A DNA stretch of 10,255 bases from an uncultured Eubacteriales bacterium (GTDB taxonomy: Bacteria; Bacillota; Clostridia; UMGS1810): assembly GCA_902493665.1 (NCBI GenBank), contig CABUQL010000023.1, positions 1-10,255 on the forward strand, read 5' to 3'. The translations under genes and the position numbers were made by a program. The notes beneath the pieces were generated by a model. The model searched no databases, had not been told where the DNA came from, and was given only the letters and a program-made list of their open reading frames with translations. Below are positions 1 to 7,366 of this stretch, in pieces. The first letter of the stretch is position 1; each line of letters opens with the position of its first letter.

Positions 1-1175
1 ATAAGTTCAATGTTTCTGAAAGTAATATTTTCCATTTTTCCCCTGCCGCTGCCCCAGATTTTTTTGCATATCGGAACAACGTGAATAAAGTTTTCCTCTG
101 TATACTGTGCACTTACGTTTTCAAAAAGTACATCTTTAACAGTAGCATTGCCCGCATTGTGGATTGATATAACGCTTCTGTTAAACTTTTCGCTTCTTGT
201 GCCTCTGTGAATTACATCGACATTTCTGAAAACAATGTTTGAAACAACACTGTTCATAAGTTCGTAGCCTATTTCGATGCCGTTTCCTCTTATTCCGCAA
301 AAGAGAACACAGTCAGACACATAAACGTTTTTAACATCTCCGCTTATCTCTTTCTGACTCGAATCGTCACTGCCGTTTTTTGTTTGCGTGTGCGTTTTTA
401 TGCAAAGACAATCGTCTTCATTTCGTGTAAAATAATGATGTACGTAAACATTGCCCGTGCAGCAAATATCAATTCCGTCGGAGCACATAATATCGCCTAT
501 CACCTTGTAATCTTCGATAAACACATTGTCGCACTCGTAAAAAACAGTAACCCATGAACCGCGTCCCACAGTAACGTTACCCTCAATTTTTATATTTTTG
601 CATTTGTAAAACGTCATGGTGCGCTTGTTTGTTTCGTCCGCAATAAAAATACCGTTTGAGATGATTTTTATGTTAGCGGCACACTCGGCACGTATTTTTC
701 CTCTTACAATCGCATTTTCGCCGATGTATAAAACGGTGTTGCTTTCGGGACAAAGTGTTCCGGCATCGTAGATTTTGTTGTCGTCATATTTTATAACCGT
801 GCAATTGTTGTAATCGTTTAATTCTTTTTTTCTGTCGGCAAAAATGAATACAGGTTTTGCGATGTTTCCATTAAACTCAACGCTTATGTAATCGCCGCAT
901 TTTACTTTGAAATTTGCTTTTTTTCCGCTAAACGTTATCTCTCTTTTGTAGCGGAGCGGTGCGATGCAAGCTGATGAAATATCGTCGCAGTACTCAACTT
1001 CAACATCTGAAAAGTCGTCGCCGAATACCCTTGCAAAATAGCAGTTTGTGCTCGAAAACACCGTACATTCTTTGCCGTTTGCAAAAACTCTTACCTTTTC
1101 ATCAAACGCATTTTCACTAAGTTTTACAAATTTTTCGTTAATTTCGGTAAAATTCACACCCGGTTTTATTATCAT
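1..1175 (-). CDS. GH28/GH49-like (clan GH-N type) parallel beta-helix glycosidase, 3' end cut by window edge
   Basis: An open frame of 391 codons runs from the ATG at 1175 to the left edge without a stop, so the C-terminus is missing. AGGGAG at 1189-1184, 8 bases upstream, supports this start; the nearby ATG at 1182 is out of frame and stops after 14 codons. Residues 1-115 look like a beta-rich N-terminal domain (ISVEFNGNIAKPVFIFAD at about 97-114). From about 145 onward there are repeated short beta-strand turns typical of a right-handed parallel beta-helix. SDGID (232-236) and EDDC (253-256) match the acidic motifs of polygalacturonase-like enzymes, where paired aspartates hydrolyse glycosidic bonds. 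The GHG motif of GH28 is replaced by GNG (297-299), so GH49 or an undefined relative is equally possible. No signal peptide is visible, suggesting a cytoplasmic enzyme acting on imported oligosaccharides. It is the last visible gene of the operon that starts at 3020. The substrate is unknown. Confidence 0.8.
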   Translation of the reverse strand, partial: MIIKPGVNFTEINEKFVKLSENAFDEKVRVFANGKECTVFSSTNCYFARVFGDDFSDVEVEYCDDISSACIAPLRYKREITFSGKKANFKVKCGDYISVEFNGNIAKPVFIFADRKKELNDYNNCTVIKYDDNKIYDAGTLCPESNTVLYIGENAIVRGKIRAECAANIKIISNGIFIADETNKRTMTFYKCKNIKIEGNVTVGRGSWVTVFYECDNVFIEDYKVIGDIMCSDGIDICCTGNVYVHHYFTRNEDDCLCIKTHTQTKNGSDDSSQKEISGDVKNVYVSDCVLFCGIRGNGIEIGYELMNSVVSNIVFRNVDVIHRGTRSEKFNRSVISIHNAGNATVKDVLFENVSAQYTEENFIHVVPICKKIWGSGRGKMENITFRNIEL

Positions 1176-1212
1176 TTTTCATTCTCCCTATGTGTTTTGT
1201 TTTTATATTCGC

Positions 1213-1851
1213 CTAACTCTCCGGGGCATTTTCAGCCAAAATCTTTATAAGATTTACAGCGTTTTCGTATCTCTCGTTGTTTTTTGTGCTCTCTTCGGTT
1301 TGAGAATACTTTTTCGGGCGCAGTGTAACGTATAAATCCTTGTATCTTTCGTTATTTATTATCTTTGAAAGAGGGATTTTTATATCATTTTTGCCGTCGC
1401 CGCCGATTTCTTTGTTTGAGGCAACCAAATCTTCATCTTTTAAATATCCAAACATCGTTTCGTCGCAAACATAAATAAGCGAATCAACAGTTGAAAGTTC
1501 TGCCGTAAGTTTAGACGAATTTGCCAAAAACTGCTGTGAATCATACTCATACATATCGGAATTATACTGTATGGAAATTACGCTTATGTTTTTTTCGTCT
1601 TCGCCGTTTGAAGACAAAAGCTTTTGAAAAGTTCCTTTTATCGCATTTGTATCTTCATCGGAATAATAATATTTCCCCGTAACAATTACCGATATATCGG
1701 GTGCGGGCGTAAAGAAAATAAGCTTTACAAAATATGTTATACAAACGGCAATTATGAGAAAAATTACAAACGGCCACTTGTAATAATCCCACAAAAACTG
1801 CATTTTTTGTCCTTTCGGGACTTCATTAAATTTGACTTTGTGATCTGCCAT
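1213..1851 (-). CDS. Uncharacterised single-pass membrane protein, 212 aa
   Basis: I do not recognise a named family. The protein has a short basic N-terminal part (residues 1-26, including WDYYKW), one strong membrane segment (about 27-47) and a soluble domain of about 165 residues. The arrangement suggests an N-in anchor with the domain outside the cell. The soluble part (DISVIVTGKYY at 52-62, then TVDSLIYVCDETMFGYL at 121-137) has alternating strands and helices loosely like extracytoplasmic binding folds, but this is only an impression. GGTGA six bases before the ATG is a usable ribosome binding site. The gene lies 94 bases after the isomerase-like gene and 37 bases before the beta-helix glycosidase gene, with no terminator in either gap, so it is probably cotranscribed with both. 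A role in sugar sensing, uptake or envelope anchoring would be a guess from context. Confidence 0.8.
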   Translation of the reverse strand: MADHKVKFNEVPKGQKMQFLWDYYKWPFVIFLIIAVCITYFVKLIFFTPAPDISVIVTGKYYYSDEDTNAIKGTFQKLLSSNGEDEKNISVISIQYNSDMYEYDSQQFLANSSKLTAELSTVDSLIYVCDETMFGYLKDEDLVASNKEIGGDGKNDIKIPLSKIINNERYKDLYVTLRPKKYSQTEESTKNNERYENAVNLIKILAENAPES

Positions 1852-1945
1852 AAAAATTCACCGCCGCATTTTCGTTTGCAAAAACAACGAAGGCACCAAA
1901 AATTTAATCCCCAAACGGGTTATAAACGCAGATTTTTTTAATCTG

Positions 1946-2911
1946 TTAAATCCACCAGGCGTTCCCCGTGGTTTCTTCGCTCATCACATCGTGCAAAATA
2001 TCAATCGCTTTTGAAAGACCTTCCATAGGACTCATAAGGCTGTCTTCATGCTCAATGCTTACAGGTCCGTCATAACCCACAAGTTTAAGGTTTGATATAA
2101 TGTCTTTCCAAGTCATTTTGTCATGACCGTAGCCGACTGTTCTGAAAATCCACGAACGGTTGATTTCGTCTGCGTATGATTTGGTATCTAAAACACCCGT
2201 TGTTTTTGTGTTTATTTCATCTATTTTAGTATCTTTTGCATGGAAATGGTAAATTGCATTTCCAAGTTTTCTGATTGCATAATTTATATCAACACCCTGC
2301 CAGAAAAGATGGCTTGGGTCAAGGTTTGCGCCGATTATATCCCCTACCGCATTTCTGATTTTAAGAAGCGATTCGGGATTATAAACGCAAAATCCCGGAT
2401 GAAGTTCAAAAGCAATTTTCTTTATGCCGTGTTTTTTTGCAAACTCAGACGCCTTTTTCCAATACGGAATAAGCACTTCGTCCCACTGATAAACAAGCGC
2501 TTTTGAATAATCATTCGGCCACGGGCATGTAATCCAGTTCGGAGTTTTATCGTCTTTTGAGCCTCCGGGACAGCCCGAAAAAGTGATTACTGTATCAATT
2601 CCTATCTTTTCTGCCAAAAGGCATGCATTTTCAAAATCTTTGTGATAAGACGCCGCGATTTTCACGTCGGGATGAACGGGATTTCCGTGGCAGCTCAGCG
2701 CACAGATTTCCACATCATATTTTTTGAAAATGTCTAAAAACTCTTTTAATTTTGCATCGTCCGCCAAAAGAACTTCAGGGTCTGCATGTTTCTTTCCGGG
2801 AAATCCGCCAACTCCCAGTTCAAGACTGTGAACGTCTTTTTCGCTTAAATATTTAAGCATTTCTTCAAGCGTCATATTGCCGAAAACAGGTGAAAACACC
2901 GCAAGTTTCAT
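1946..2911 (-). CDS. Sugar phosphate isomerase/epimerase-like TIM-barrel protein (xylose isomerase-like / AP endonuclease 2 superfamily)
   Basis: The 321-residue protein shows the (beta/alpha)8 metal-dependent fold of the xylose isomerase-like superfamily. Likely divalent metal ligands lie at the strand ends: E169 in FELHPG, D198 in LDPSH, H224 in YHFHAKD and E287 or E289 in SIEHED. SCHGNP (73-78) and the substrate-side SGCPGG (112-117) are also visible. Relatives isomerise or epimerise keto-sugars, inositol intermediates or 3-keto-glycosides; the exact substrate cannot be read from sequence. An ATG at 2920 is in frame, but AAGGAG lies only one base upstream of it. The ATG at 2911 sits 10 bases after AGGAG and gives the usual MKLAVFSP start, so 2911 is preferred. 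It is the first gene of an operon with a membrane protein and a beta-helix glycosidase, which suggests it processes the released sugar. Confidence 0.88.
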   Translation of the reverse strand: MKLAVFSPVFGNMTLEEMLKYLSEKDVHSLELGVGGFPGKKHADPEVLLADDAKLKEFLDIFKKYDVEICALSCHGNPVHPDVKIAASYHKDFENACLLAEKIGIDTVITFSGCPGGSKDDKTPNWITCPWPNDYSKALVYQWDEVLIPYWKKASEFAKKHGIKKIAFELHPGFCVYNPESLLKIRNAVGDIIGANLDPSHLFWQGVDINYAIRKLGNAIYHFHAKDTKIDEINTKTTGVLDTKSYADEINRSWIFRTVGYGHDKMTWKDIISNLKLVGYDGPVSIEHEDSLMSPMEGLSKAIDILHDVMSEETTGNAWWI

Positions 2912-2953
2912 AAATATCATTCTCCTTTTGCAAAATGCTTTAGATTTTCATTT

Positions 2954-2979
2954 GGCACCGGAGAAACACCCCATGTGCC
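2954..2979 (-). promoter_or_regulatory. Hairpin in the 5' leader of the sugar operon
   Basis: Read on the minus strand, GGCAC (2979-2975) pairs with GTGCC (2958-2954). After a small internal loop, GGGG pairs with CTCC, including one G-U pair, around a TGTTT loop. No T-run follows on either strand, so it is not a terminator. It begins about 6 bases after the expected transcription start and ends about 30 bases before the ribosome binding site. It could stabilise the mRNA or be a protein-binding or regulatory element. No known riboswitch class is recognisable. Confidence 0.4.
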
Positions 2980-2991
2980 TTAGTTAATAAA

Positions 2992-3020
2992 ATTATAACT
3001 TTATTGCTTTTTTTAATCAA
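2992..3020 (-). promoter_or_regulatory. Sigma-A-type promoter of the sugar operon
   Basis: On the minus strand, TTGATT (3020-3015) is followed by a 17-base spacer and a perfect TATAAT (2997-2992). Transcription should start near 2985, leaving a leader of about 75 bases before the isomerase-like ATG at 2911. The promoter lies downstream of the nucleoside phosphorylase gene, which shows no clear terminator of its own, so some read-through into the operon is possible. Confidence 0.75.
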
Positions 3021-3084
3021 TATTTTTACTGCATTTATAAAGAAATGTGATATTTTTGGAAAAAATTTATTTTATTTTGATATT

Positions 3085-3909
3085 TTACAAATTAATTAAA
3101 ATCTGCTTAATAAGTTTTTTAAAGCTTTCGCTTGATTTTTCGCCGGTAATGTTAACTTCCTCCGCCGTTATAGGTCTGCCTGTAATTCCTGCTGCCATAT
3201 TTGTAATGCACGACACGCCCATAACTTTAAGCTTTGAGTGATTTGCCGCAATAACCTCCGAAACGGTTGACATTCCCACCGCATCTGCACCGAGTATTTT
3301 TAAAGCTTTAACTTCTGCCGGCGTTTCAAAACACGGTCCCGACATATAAGCATAAACGCCCTCTTTTAAGCTGATATTTACTTCTTTTGCGCTTTTTCTT
3401 GCAATTTTCATTAAATCTTTGTCGTAAGCATTGCACATATCAAAAAACTTCGGTCCGAGCTTAGAAATGTTTTTTCCTCGCAAAGGATTTTCGACGCAAA
3501 GCTTAATATGGTCGCAGATAAGCATAAAATCACCCTCGCAAAAGCTTTCGTTTATGCCTCCCGCCGCATTTGTGACAATGAGATTTTTAATTCCGAGTGC
3601 ACTTAAAACCATTACGGGATATGCAGTATCATCAAACGAATATCCTTCATAATAATGAAGCCTTCCGTTTAAAAGAATTACATTTTTCCCCGAAATTGAT
3701 GTAAAAATCATTTCGCCCTTGTGTCCGGGAGCAGTTGATACTTTAAAATGAGGAATATCTTTATAGCTGATTTTTATGCATTTGTTTGCATCAATATCAT
3801 TGCAAATATCCGAAAGTCCCGAACCCAGAATTATAGCGGTATCATATTTATTACTAATTTTCGATTTTATAAAATCCGCACTTTCTTTAATTTCATTAAA
3901 TGTTTTCAT
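3085..3909 (-). CDS. punA: Purine nucleoside phosphorylase (trimeric, 6-oxopurine type)
   Basis: This cytoplasmic enzyme cleaves inosine, guanosine and their deoxy forms with phosphate, giving the base and (deoxy)ribose-1-phosphate for purine salvage. The 274 residues match the family length. Visible motifs are ILGSGL (27-32, phosphate site), APGHKGE (60-66), GRLHYYEGY (82-90, phosphate and ribose contacts), TNAAGG (113-118), GPCFETPAE (191-199), VGMSTVSE (211-218) and ITNMAAG (235-241). E195 and N237 correspond to the Glu and Asn that bind the 6-oxopurine in the human enzyme, so hypoxanthine/guanine preference is expected rather than adenine. GGGGTG five bases before the ATG is the ribosome binding site. 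The gene follows ychF by 71 bases on the same strand and is probably cotranscribed with it; I see no convincing promoter in that gap. The methylthioadenosine phosphorylase alternative is less likely because of the N237 context. Confidence 0.93.
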   Translation of the reverse strand: MKTFNEIKESADFIKSKISNKYDTAIILGSGLSDICNDIDANKCIKISYKDIPHFKVSTAPGHKGEMIFTSISGKNVILLNGRLHYYEGYSFDDTAYPVMVLSALGIKNLIVTNAAGGINESFCEGDFMLICDHIKLCVENPLRGKNISKLGPKFFDMCNAYDKDLMKIARKSAKEVNISLKEGVYAYMSGPCFETPAEVKALKILGADAVGMSTVSEVIAANHSKLKVMGVSCITNMAAGITGRPITAEEVNITGEKSSESFKKLIKQILINL

Positions 3910-3980
3910 AAATGCACCCCGAATTTATTAAATAACATTTCGGAAGCCAAAATCCGATAAATTAAACTAATTGAAAAGTA

Positions 3981-5078
3981 TTACACATTAAATCTGAAAA
4001 GAATAATATCTCCGTCTTTTACAACATAATCTTTGCCTTCAAGTCTTACAAGACCTTTTTCTTTTGCCGCAGTATGCGAACCGCATGCCATAAGGTCATC
4101 GTAAGCAACAACTTCCGCGCGGATAAATCCTTTTTCAAAGTCGGTATGGATTTTTCCCGCAGCCTGAGGAGCTTTTGTTCCTTTTTTAATTGTCCATGCT
4201 CTGACCTCCGGCTGACCTGCGGTGAGATAGCTTATAAGTCCCAAAAGCGAATAACTTTTCTTTATAAGTCTGTCAAGACCAGATTCGTTTAATCCGAGTT
4301 CGCTTAAAAATGCTGCTTTTTCATCATCATCAAGCTGCGAAATTTCTTCTTCGATTCTTGCAGATACCGGAAGCACTTCGGCATTTTCTTTTTTTGCAAC
4401 TTCAACGAGCGACATATAAAAACTGTTATTTTCAACACCGTCAGAAAGGTCGTCTTCCGATACGTTTGCGGCATAAATTACGGGTTTTAATGTAAGAAGC
4501 GAAATTTCTTTTAAAAATTCCTTATCTTCGTCACTGTATTCAAGACTTCTTGCAGGAAGTCCGTTGTCGAGAGTTTCTTTTATTCTTTCCAAAAGCTTAA
4601 GCTCTTCGGCGTATTTTTTGTCGCCCGATTTAAGCATTTTTTTCGTTCTGTCAATTCTCTTTTCAATCATTTCCGCATCGGCAAATATAAGCTCGAAGTT
4701 GATTGTTTCAATATCTCTTAACGGGTCAACACTGCCGTCTACGTGCACAATATTGGGATCCTCAAAACATCTTACAACATGCACGATTGCGTCAACTTCT
4801 CTTATATGCGACAAAAATTTATTTCCGAGTCCTTCTCCTCTGCTTGCGCCTTTTACAAGACCTGCAATATCAACAAACTCAACCGTTGCCGGAGTTATTT
4901 TTTCGGGGTTATACATTTTTGCAAGCTGATTAAGTCTTTCGTCCGGAACGGCAACTATGCCGACATTCGGTTCAATCGTACAAAATGGATAGTTTGCAGA
5001 TTCCGCCCCCGCCTTTGTTATTGCATTAAAAAGTGTGCTTTTTCCGACATTCGGAAGTCCTACTATACCTAATTTCAT
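3981..5078 (-). CDS. ychF: Ribosome-binding ATPase YchF (Obg/OLA1 family)
   Basis: YchF is a universally conserved P-loop protein that binds the ribosome and, unlike most relatives, prefers ATP. It is linked to stress responses and translation control. At 365 residues it is full length. The P-loop GLPNVGKST is at 7-15, the Walker B/switch II motif DIAGL at 70-74, followed by the signature KGASRGEGLGNKFLSHIREVD (76-96). The G4 position reads NVSE (205-208) instead of the NKxD of GTPases, which explains the nucleotide preference. A helical hairpin occupies about 125-190 and the TGS domain about 280-363 (TAGQPEVRAWTIKKGTKAP at 286-304). AAGGAG lies 11 bases before the ATG; the nearer ATG at the minus-strand CAC ATT position stops at once in another frame. 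uppP precedes it by 63 bases and the nucleoside phosphorylase gene follows by 71, without terminators between. Confidence 0.97.
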   Translation of the reverse strand: MKLGIVGLPNVGKSTLFNAITKAGAESANYPFCTIEPNVGIVAVPDERLNQLAKMYNPEKITPATVEFVDIAGLVKGASRGEGLGNKFLSHIREVDAIVHVVRCFEDPNIVHVDGSVDPLRDIETINFELIFADAEMIEKRIDRTKKMLKSGDKKYAEELKLLERIKETLDNGLPARSLEYSDEDKEFLKEISLLTLKPVIYAANVSEDDLSDGVENNSFYMSLVEVAKKENAEVLPVSARIEEEISQLDDDEKAAFLSELGLNESGLDRLIKKSYSLLGLISYLTAGQPEVRAWTIKKGTKAPQAAGKIHTDFEKGFIRAEVVAYDDLMACGSHTAAKEKGLVRLEGKDYVVKDGDIILFRFNV

Positions 5079-5141
5079 TTAATGTGCATCTCCTTGATTT
5101 TACTTTTGTGTACTGAAAAAATATGTTAAATTCTTATCTGC

Positions 5142-5960
5142 TTATCTGAAAATGAAATACAAAAACACAATTACACCGAGAATAATTCTGTAATATCCGA
5201 ACGCTTTGAAATCGTGTTTTTTAATATATCCCACAAGGAATTTAATTGCAAAAACAGAAACGATGAAAGAAACAATAAATCCCGTGGCAAGTATGCCAAA
5301 TTCACTTCCTGCAAATGAAAATCCGTATTTTACAAGTTTTAAAAAGCTTGCGCCGAACATTACGGGGACTGCAAGGAAAAACGAAAATTCCGCAGCAACC
5401 GTTCTCGATGTTCCCAAAAGGACTGCGCCGAGTATTGTTGAACCCGATCTTGACGTTCCGGGAACAAGCGCGAGAATCTGGAAAACTCCGATTAAAAACG
5501 CTGTTTTGTATGAAAGAGAAGTCATATCTTTAATTTTCGGCGCTTTATTTTTATTCTCAATTATGATAAAGAGTATACCGTAAATAATGAGTGCAAGCGA
5601 TACAACGTATGAATTATAAAGATATGTATCGATTTTATCGTCAAAAAGAACGCCGATTACGCCTGCAGGGATAATGCCGATTATGACCTTATACCAAAGC
5701 GACATTGTTTCGCTTTTAAGTTTCACTTTTTTGTTTTCAATGTAAAAAGGATTAAGCTTGTTAAAATACAAAACAAGAACCGCAAGGATTGAACCGAGCT
5801 GAATTACAACCAGAAACATATCCATAAAATCTTTTGAAACAGGAAGTTTTATAAATTCGTTTGCAAGTATTAAATGTCCCGTGCTCGAAATCGGAAGCCA
5901 TTCCGTTATGCCCTGAATAATTCCGAGTATAGCCGCTTGGATAAATTCAATAAATGTCAC
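5142..5960 (-). CDS. uppP: Undecaprenyl-diphosphatase UppP (BacA family)
   Basis: This integral membrane enzyme dephosphorylates undecaprenyl diphosphate to the monophosphate carrier used for peptidoglycan and other wall polymers, and its overexpression gives bacitracin resistance. The 272 residues form several hydrophobic helices. The two catalytic signatures are present: QGITEWLPISSTGHL (16-30), containing the (E/Q)xxxE pattern as Q16 and E20 with S26, T27 and H29, and PGTSRSG (167-173) with the catalytic R171. Translation starts at GTG (5960), because GAGGG lies six bases upstream and no in-frame ATG is near. Upstream is a terminator for the lipoprotein gene, then an AT-rich leader. Its own promoter is expected there but is not clear (TTAAAA and TATAAA with 17 bases between is weak). 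ychF follows after 63 bases, so the pair is likely cotranscribed. Confidence 0.96.
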   Translation of the reverse strand: MTFIEFIQAAILGIIQGITEWLPISSTGHLILANEFIKLPVSKDFMDMFLVVIQLGSILAVLVLYFNKLNPFYIENKKVKLKSETMSLWYKVIIGIIPAGVIGVLFDDKIDTYLYNSYVVSLALIIYGILFIIIENKNKAPKIKDMTSLSYKTAFLIGVFQILALVPGTSRSGSTILGAVLLGTSRTVAAEFSFFLAVPVMFGASFLKLVKYGFSFAGSEFGILATGFIVSFIVSVFAIKFLVGYIKKHDFKAFGYYRIILGVIVFLYFIFR

Positions 5961-5987
5961 AAAAATCCCTCGCTTTTTATTTTTTAT

Positions 5988-6004
5988 ACATATAAAAAAT
6001 ATGT
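5988..6004. repeat. AT-only inverted repeat in the uppP leader
   Basis: ACATAT (5988-5993) and ATATGT (5999-6004) form a 6-bp inverted repeat around five A's, about 28 bases upstream of the uppP GTG. It overlaps the best candidate -10 region, so it could be an operator. The composition is so AT-rich that chance is a serious alternative. Confidence 0.25.
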
Positions 6005-6025
6005 GTTTTAATTTTCTTTATTCAT

Positions 6026-6081
6026 AAAAAACGGGCAAAGCACAGACACCCTCGCTAAAAAGTATTGGGCTTGCTTCACCC
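6026..6081 (-). terminator. Rho-independent terminator of the ABC substrate-binding lipoprotein gene
   Basis: On the minus strand, ten bases after the stop codon, GGGTGAAGC (6081-6073) pairs along its whole length with GCTTTGCCC (6041-6033), with two G-U pairs. A T-run (6031-6026) follows one base later. The long 31-base loop can form a weaker inner arm (GCCC with GGGT). This separates the lipoprotein gene from uppP. A 9-bp stem plus six T's is convincing, but the long loop lowers confidence. Confidence 0.6.
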
Positions 6082-6091
6082 TTTATTTTTA

Positions 6092-7144
6092 CTATTCTGT
6101 TTTATTTTCCGCTGTTTTGTTATCTTCCGATTGGTTTTCGCCTGAAGTGTTTTCGGTATTATCTTCTTCGGCGCTTGCTTCGCCCTGAACAAGGTTATAT
6201 TCATCGGAGCTTACTGCCGAAATTGCAAGCATATCTGTTCCGCTTGCGTATGAGTAAACAAGATCGGCACACTTTTTGCCGAGTGATTTATAAACAGGCG
6301 TTATTCTGTAAAAATGCTCGTTCGGAAGATTTGCATCAGATGTTAAAAATGCAACCGAATTTGTTGATTTTATTATCGACGCAATGCCCGGTATACTCTG
6401 CTTTGTAACTTCATCGGACGAAATGAAAAATGCAGTTCTTACATTTTCGTTATCAGACTCATTTTGCATTTGCACCTTTATTTTTTCGGATACGATTTTA
6501 ATAACCGACTGCTGAGCGTCAAAAACATTTGCAATTACGCCGTCATAGCATTTAATTGAATTTGAATTAAGATAATCCTTTAATTCGTTAACTTCATATG
6601 AAGGATTAATCTCACTGGTATTGTAAATTATACCGACTTTTTTAAGCTGTCCTCCGAGCGTTTCCGCCGCAAACGAAAAAACACAGTCGGGCGTAACATT
6701 TCCCATAACTCCGGTAATATTTTTTGAAGGAGTTATTGTGTTCGACATCAAACGTGACGTTATGGGATTTTTAACGTTTACAAAAAATATCGGCACTTCG
6801 CTCTTTTCACGAACCGACGCGGCACAAACCGAAGCCTCTGTTCCGATTGTTATTAAAATATCGCTCTTTTTAATGAGGTCGGAGCATATTTTTTCAAGTT
6901 TTTTATCGTCATTTGCCGCATTCTGATAATCAATTTCTATATTTTTCGAAATTTTGTTTTCGTCAAATCCTTCTTCAAGACCGCTTTTAATTTCTTTTGT
7001 GTCATCATCGTTTGTATATGCGGCAATTCCGATTTTTATCTTTTCGCCGCTTTCCAAAAGAGATGCCGAATTATTGTTTTTGCAGCCCGTAAAAACAGCA
7101 AGTATCATAACAACGCACATAACAAGTGCGAGAAGTTTTTTCAT
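6092..7144 (-). CDS. ABC transporter substrate-binding lipoprotein (TrpX-like, ABC_sub_bind family)
   Basis: The 350-residue protein starts with a lipoprotein signal peptide (MKKLLALVM...) ending in FTGC, with C21 as the lipidated cysteine, so it is anchored outside the membrane. The body shows a two-lobe periplasmic-binding-like pattern: KIGIAAYTND, then SDILITIGTEASVCAASV, VPIFFVNVKNP and NITGVMGNVTP, as in the family that includes the tryptophan-linked TrpX. The ligand is unknown. A frame extension to 7213 is rejected because the consensus promoter at 7246-7219 would start transcription near 7212, and the ATG at 7144 begins the signal peptide. AAAGGA lies about 12 bases upstream of this ATG. 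The last 30 residues or so are a Glu/Asn/Thr-rich, low-complexity acidic tail. No permease or ATPase gene is adjacent: a terminator and then uppP follow, so its transporter partners must lie elsewhere. Confidence 0.9.
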   Translation of the reverse strand: MKKLLALVMCVVMILAVFTGCKNNNSASLLESGEKIKIGIAAYTNDDDTKEIKSGLEEGFDENKISKNIEIDYQNAANDDKKLEKICSDLIKKSDILITIGTEASVCAASVREKSEVPIFFVNVKNPITSRLMSNTITPSKNITGVMGNVTPDCVFSFAAETLGGQLKKVGIIYNTSEINPSYEVNELKDYLNSNSIKCYDGVIANVFDAQQSVIKIVSEKIKVQMQNESDNENVRTAFFISSDEVTKQSIPGIASIIKSTNSVAFLTSDANLPNEHFYRITPVYKSLGKKCADLVYSYASGTDMLAISAVSSDEYNLVQGEASAEEDNTENTSGENQSEDNKTAENKTE

Positions 7145-7218
7145 ATTATGTATCAATCCTTTCAAAAATAAAGACAAAGTATTATTTTGCAAATTATCAA
7201 AACAAATTAACACTTAAC

Positions 7219-7246
7219 ATTATACCATTTTTGCGTAAATTGTCAA
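7219..7246 (-). promoter_or_regulatory. Consensus promoter of the substrate-binding lipoprotein gene
   Basis: On the minus strand a perfect TTGACA (7246-7241), a 16-base spacer and a perfect TATAAT (7224-7219) are seen, with TGG directly before the -10 as an extended element. The start of transcription is expected near 7212, giving a leader of about 68 bases. One copy of a 15-base direct repeat fills most of the spacer, suggesting repression by a DNA-binding protein. Confidence 0.85.
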
Positions 7247-7271
7247 TATTAATTTGATTTTTGCGTATATT
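7227..7271. repeat. 15-base direct repeat pair, candidate operator
   Basis: ATTTTTGCGTAAATT (7227-7241) and ATTTTTGCGTATATT (7257-7271) match at 14 of 15 positions and start exactly 30 bases apart, about three helical turns. The first copy sits between the -35 and -10 of the lipoprotein promoter. The second is just upstream of that promoter's -35, about 30 bases from the fba -35. The phasing and placement fit two binding sites for one regulator on the same DNA face. No known regulator motif is recognised. Confidence 0.5.
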
Positions 7272-7302
7272 AAACGATTTTTTTAAGCAACATAAAAAAG
7301 TA

Positions 7303-7331
7303 TTGATTTTATAATGTGTTTGTGCTAAAAT
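7303..7331 (+). promoter_or_regulatory. Promoter of fba
   Basis: TTGATT (7303-7308), a 17-base spacer and TAAAAT (7326-7331), preceded by TGC as an extended -10, predict a start near 7338 and a short leader of about 30 bases. A TATAAT at 7310-7315 lacks a good -35 at the right distance and is the weaker alternative. Confidence 0.7.
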
Positions 7332-7366
7332 GTTAAATAGCAAAAAATGTTAAGGAGTGGATTTTA

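Noticed and set aside
1048..1335. Plus-strand open frame of 95 codons
   Set aside because: It lies across the ends of two well-supported minus-strand genes, has no ribosome binding site and looks like reverse-complement reading of coding DNA.
1852..1945. Small inverted repeats between the isomerase-like gene and the membrane protein gene
   Set aside because: The stems are only 5-6 bp, AT-rich and not followed by T-runs, so neither a terminator nor a defined element can be supported.
4564..4929. Plus-strand open frame of 121 codons
   Set aside because: It lies wholly inside ychF on the opposite strand, is Ser/Ile-rich as expected from antisense reading, and has no recognisable domain.
5206..5583. 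Plus-strand open frame of 125 codons
   Set aside because: It is antisense to the confidently identified uppP and has no independent support.
7145..7213. N-terminal extension of the binding lipoprotein (23 residues)
   Set aside because: The consensus promoter at 7246-7219 places the transcription start at about this point, and the signal peptide begins at the ATG at 7144.
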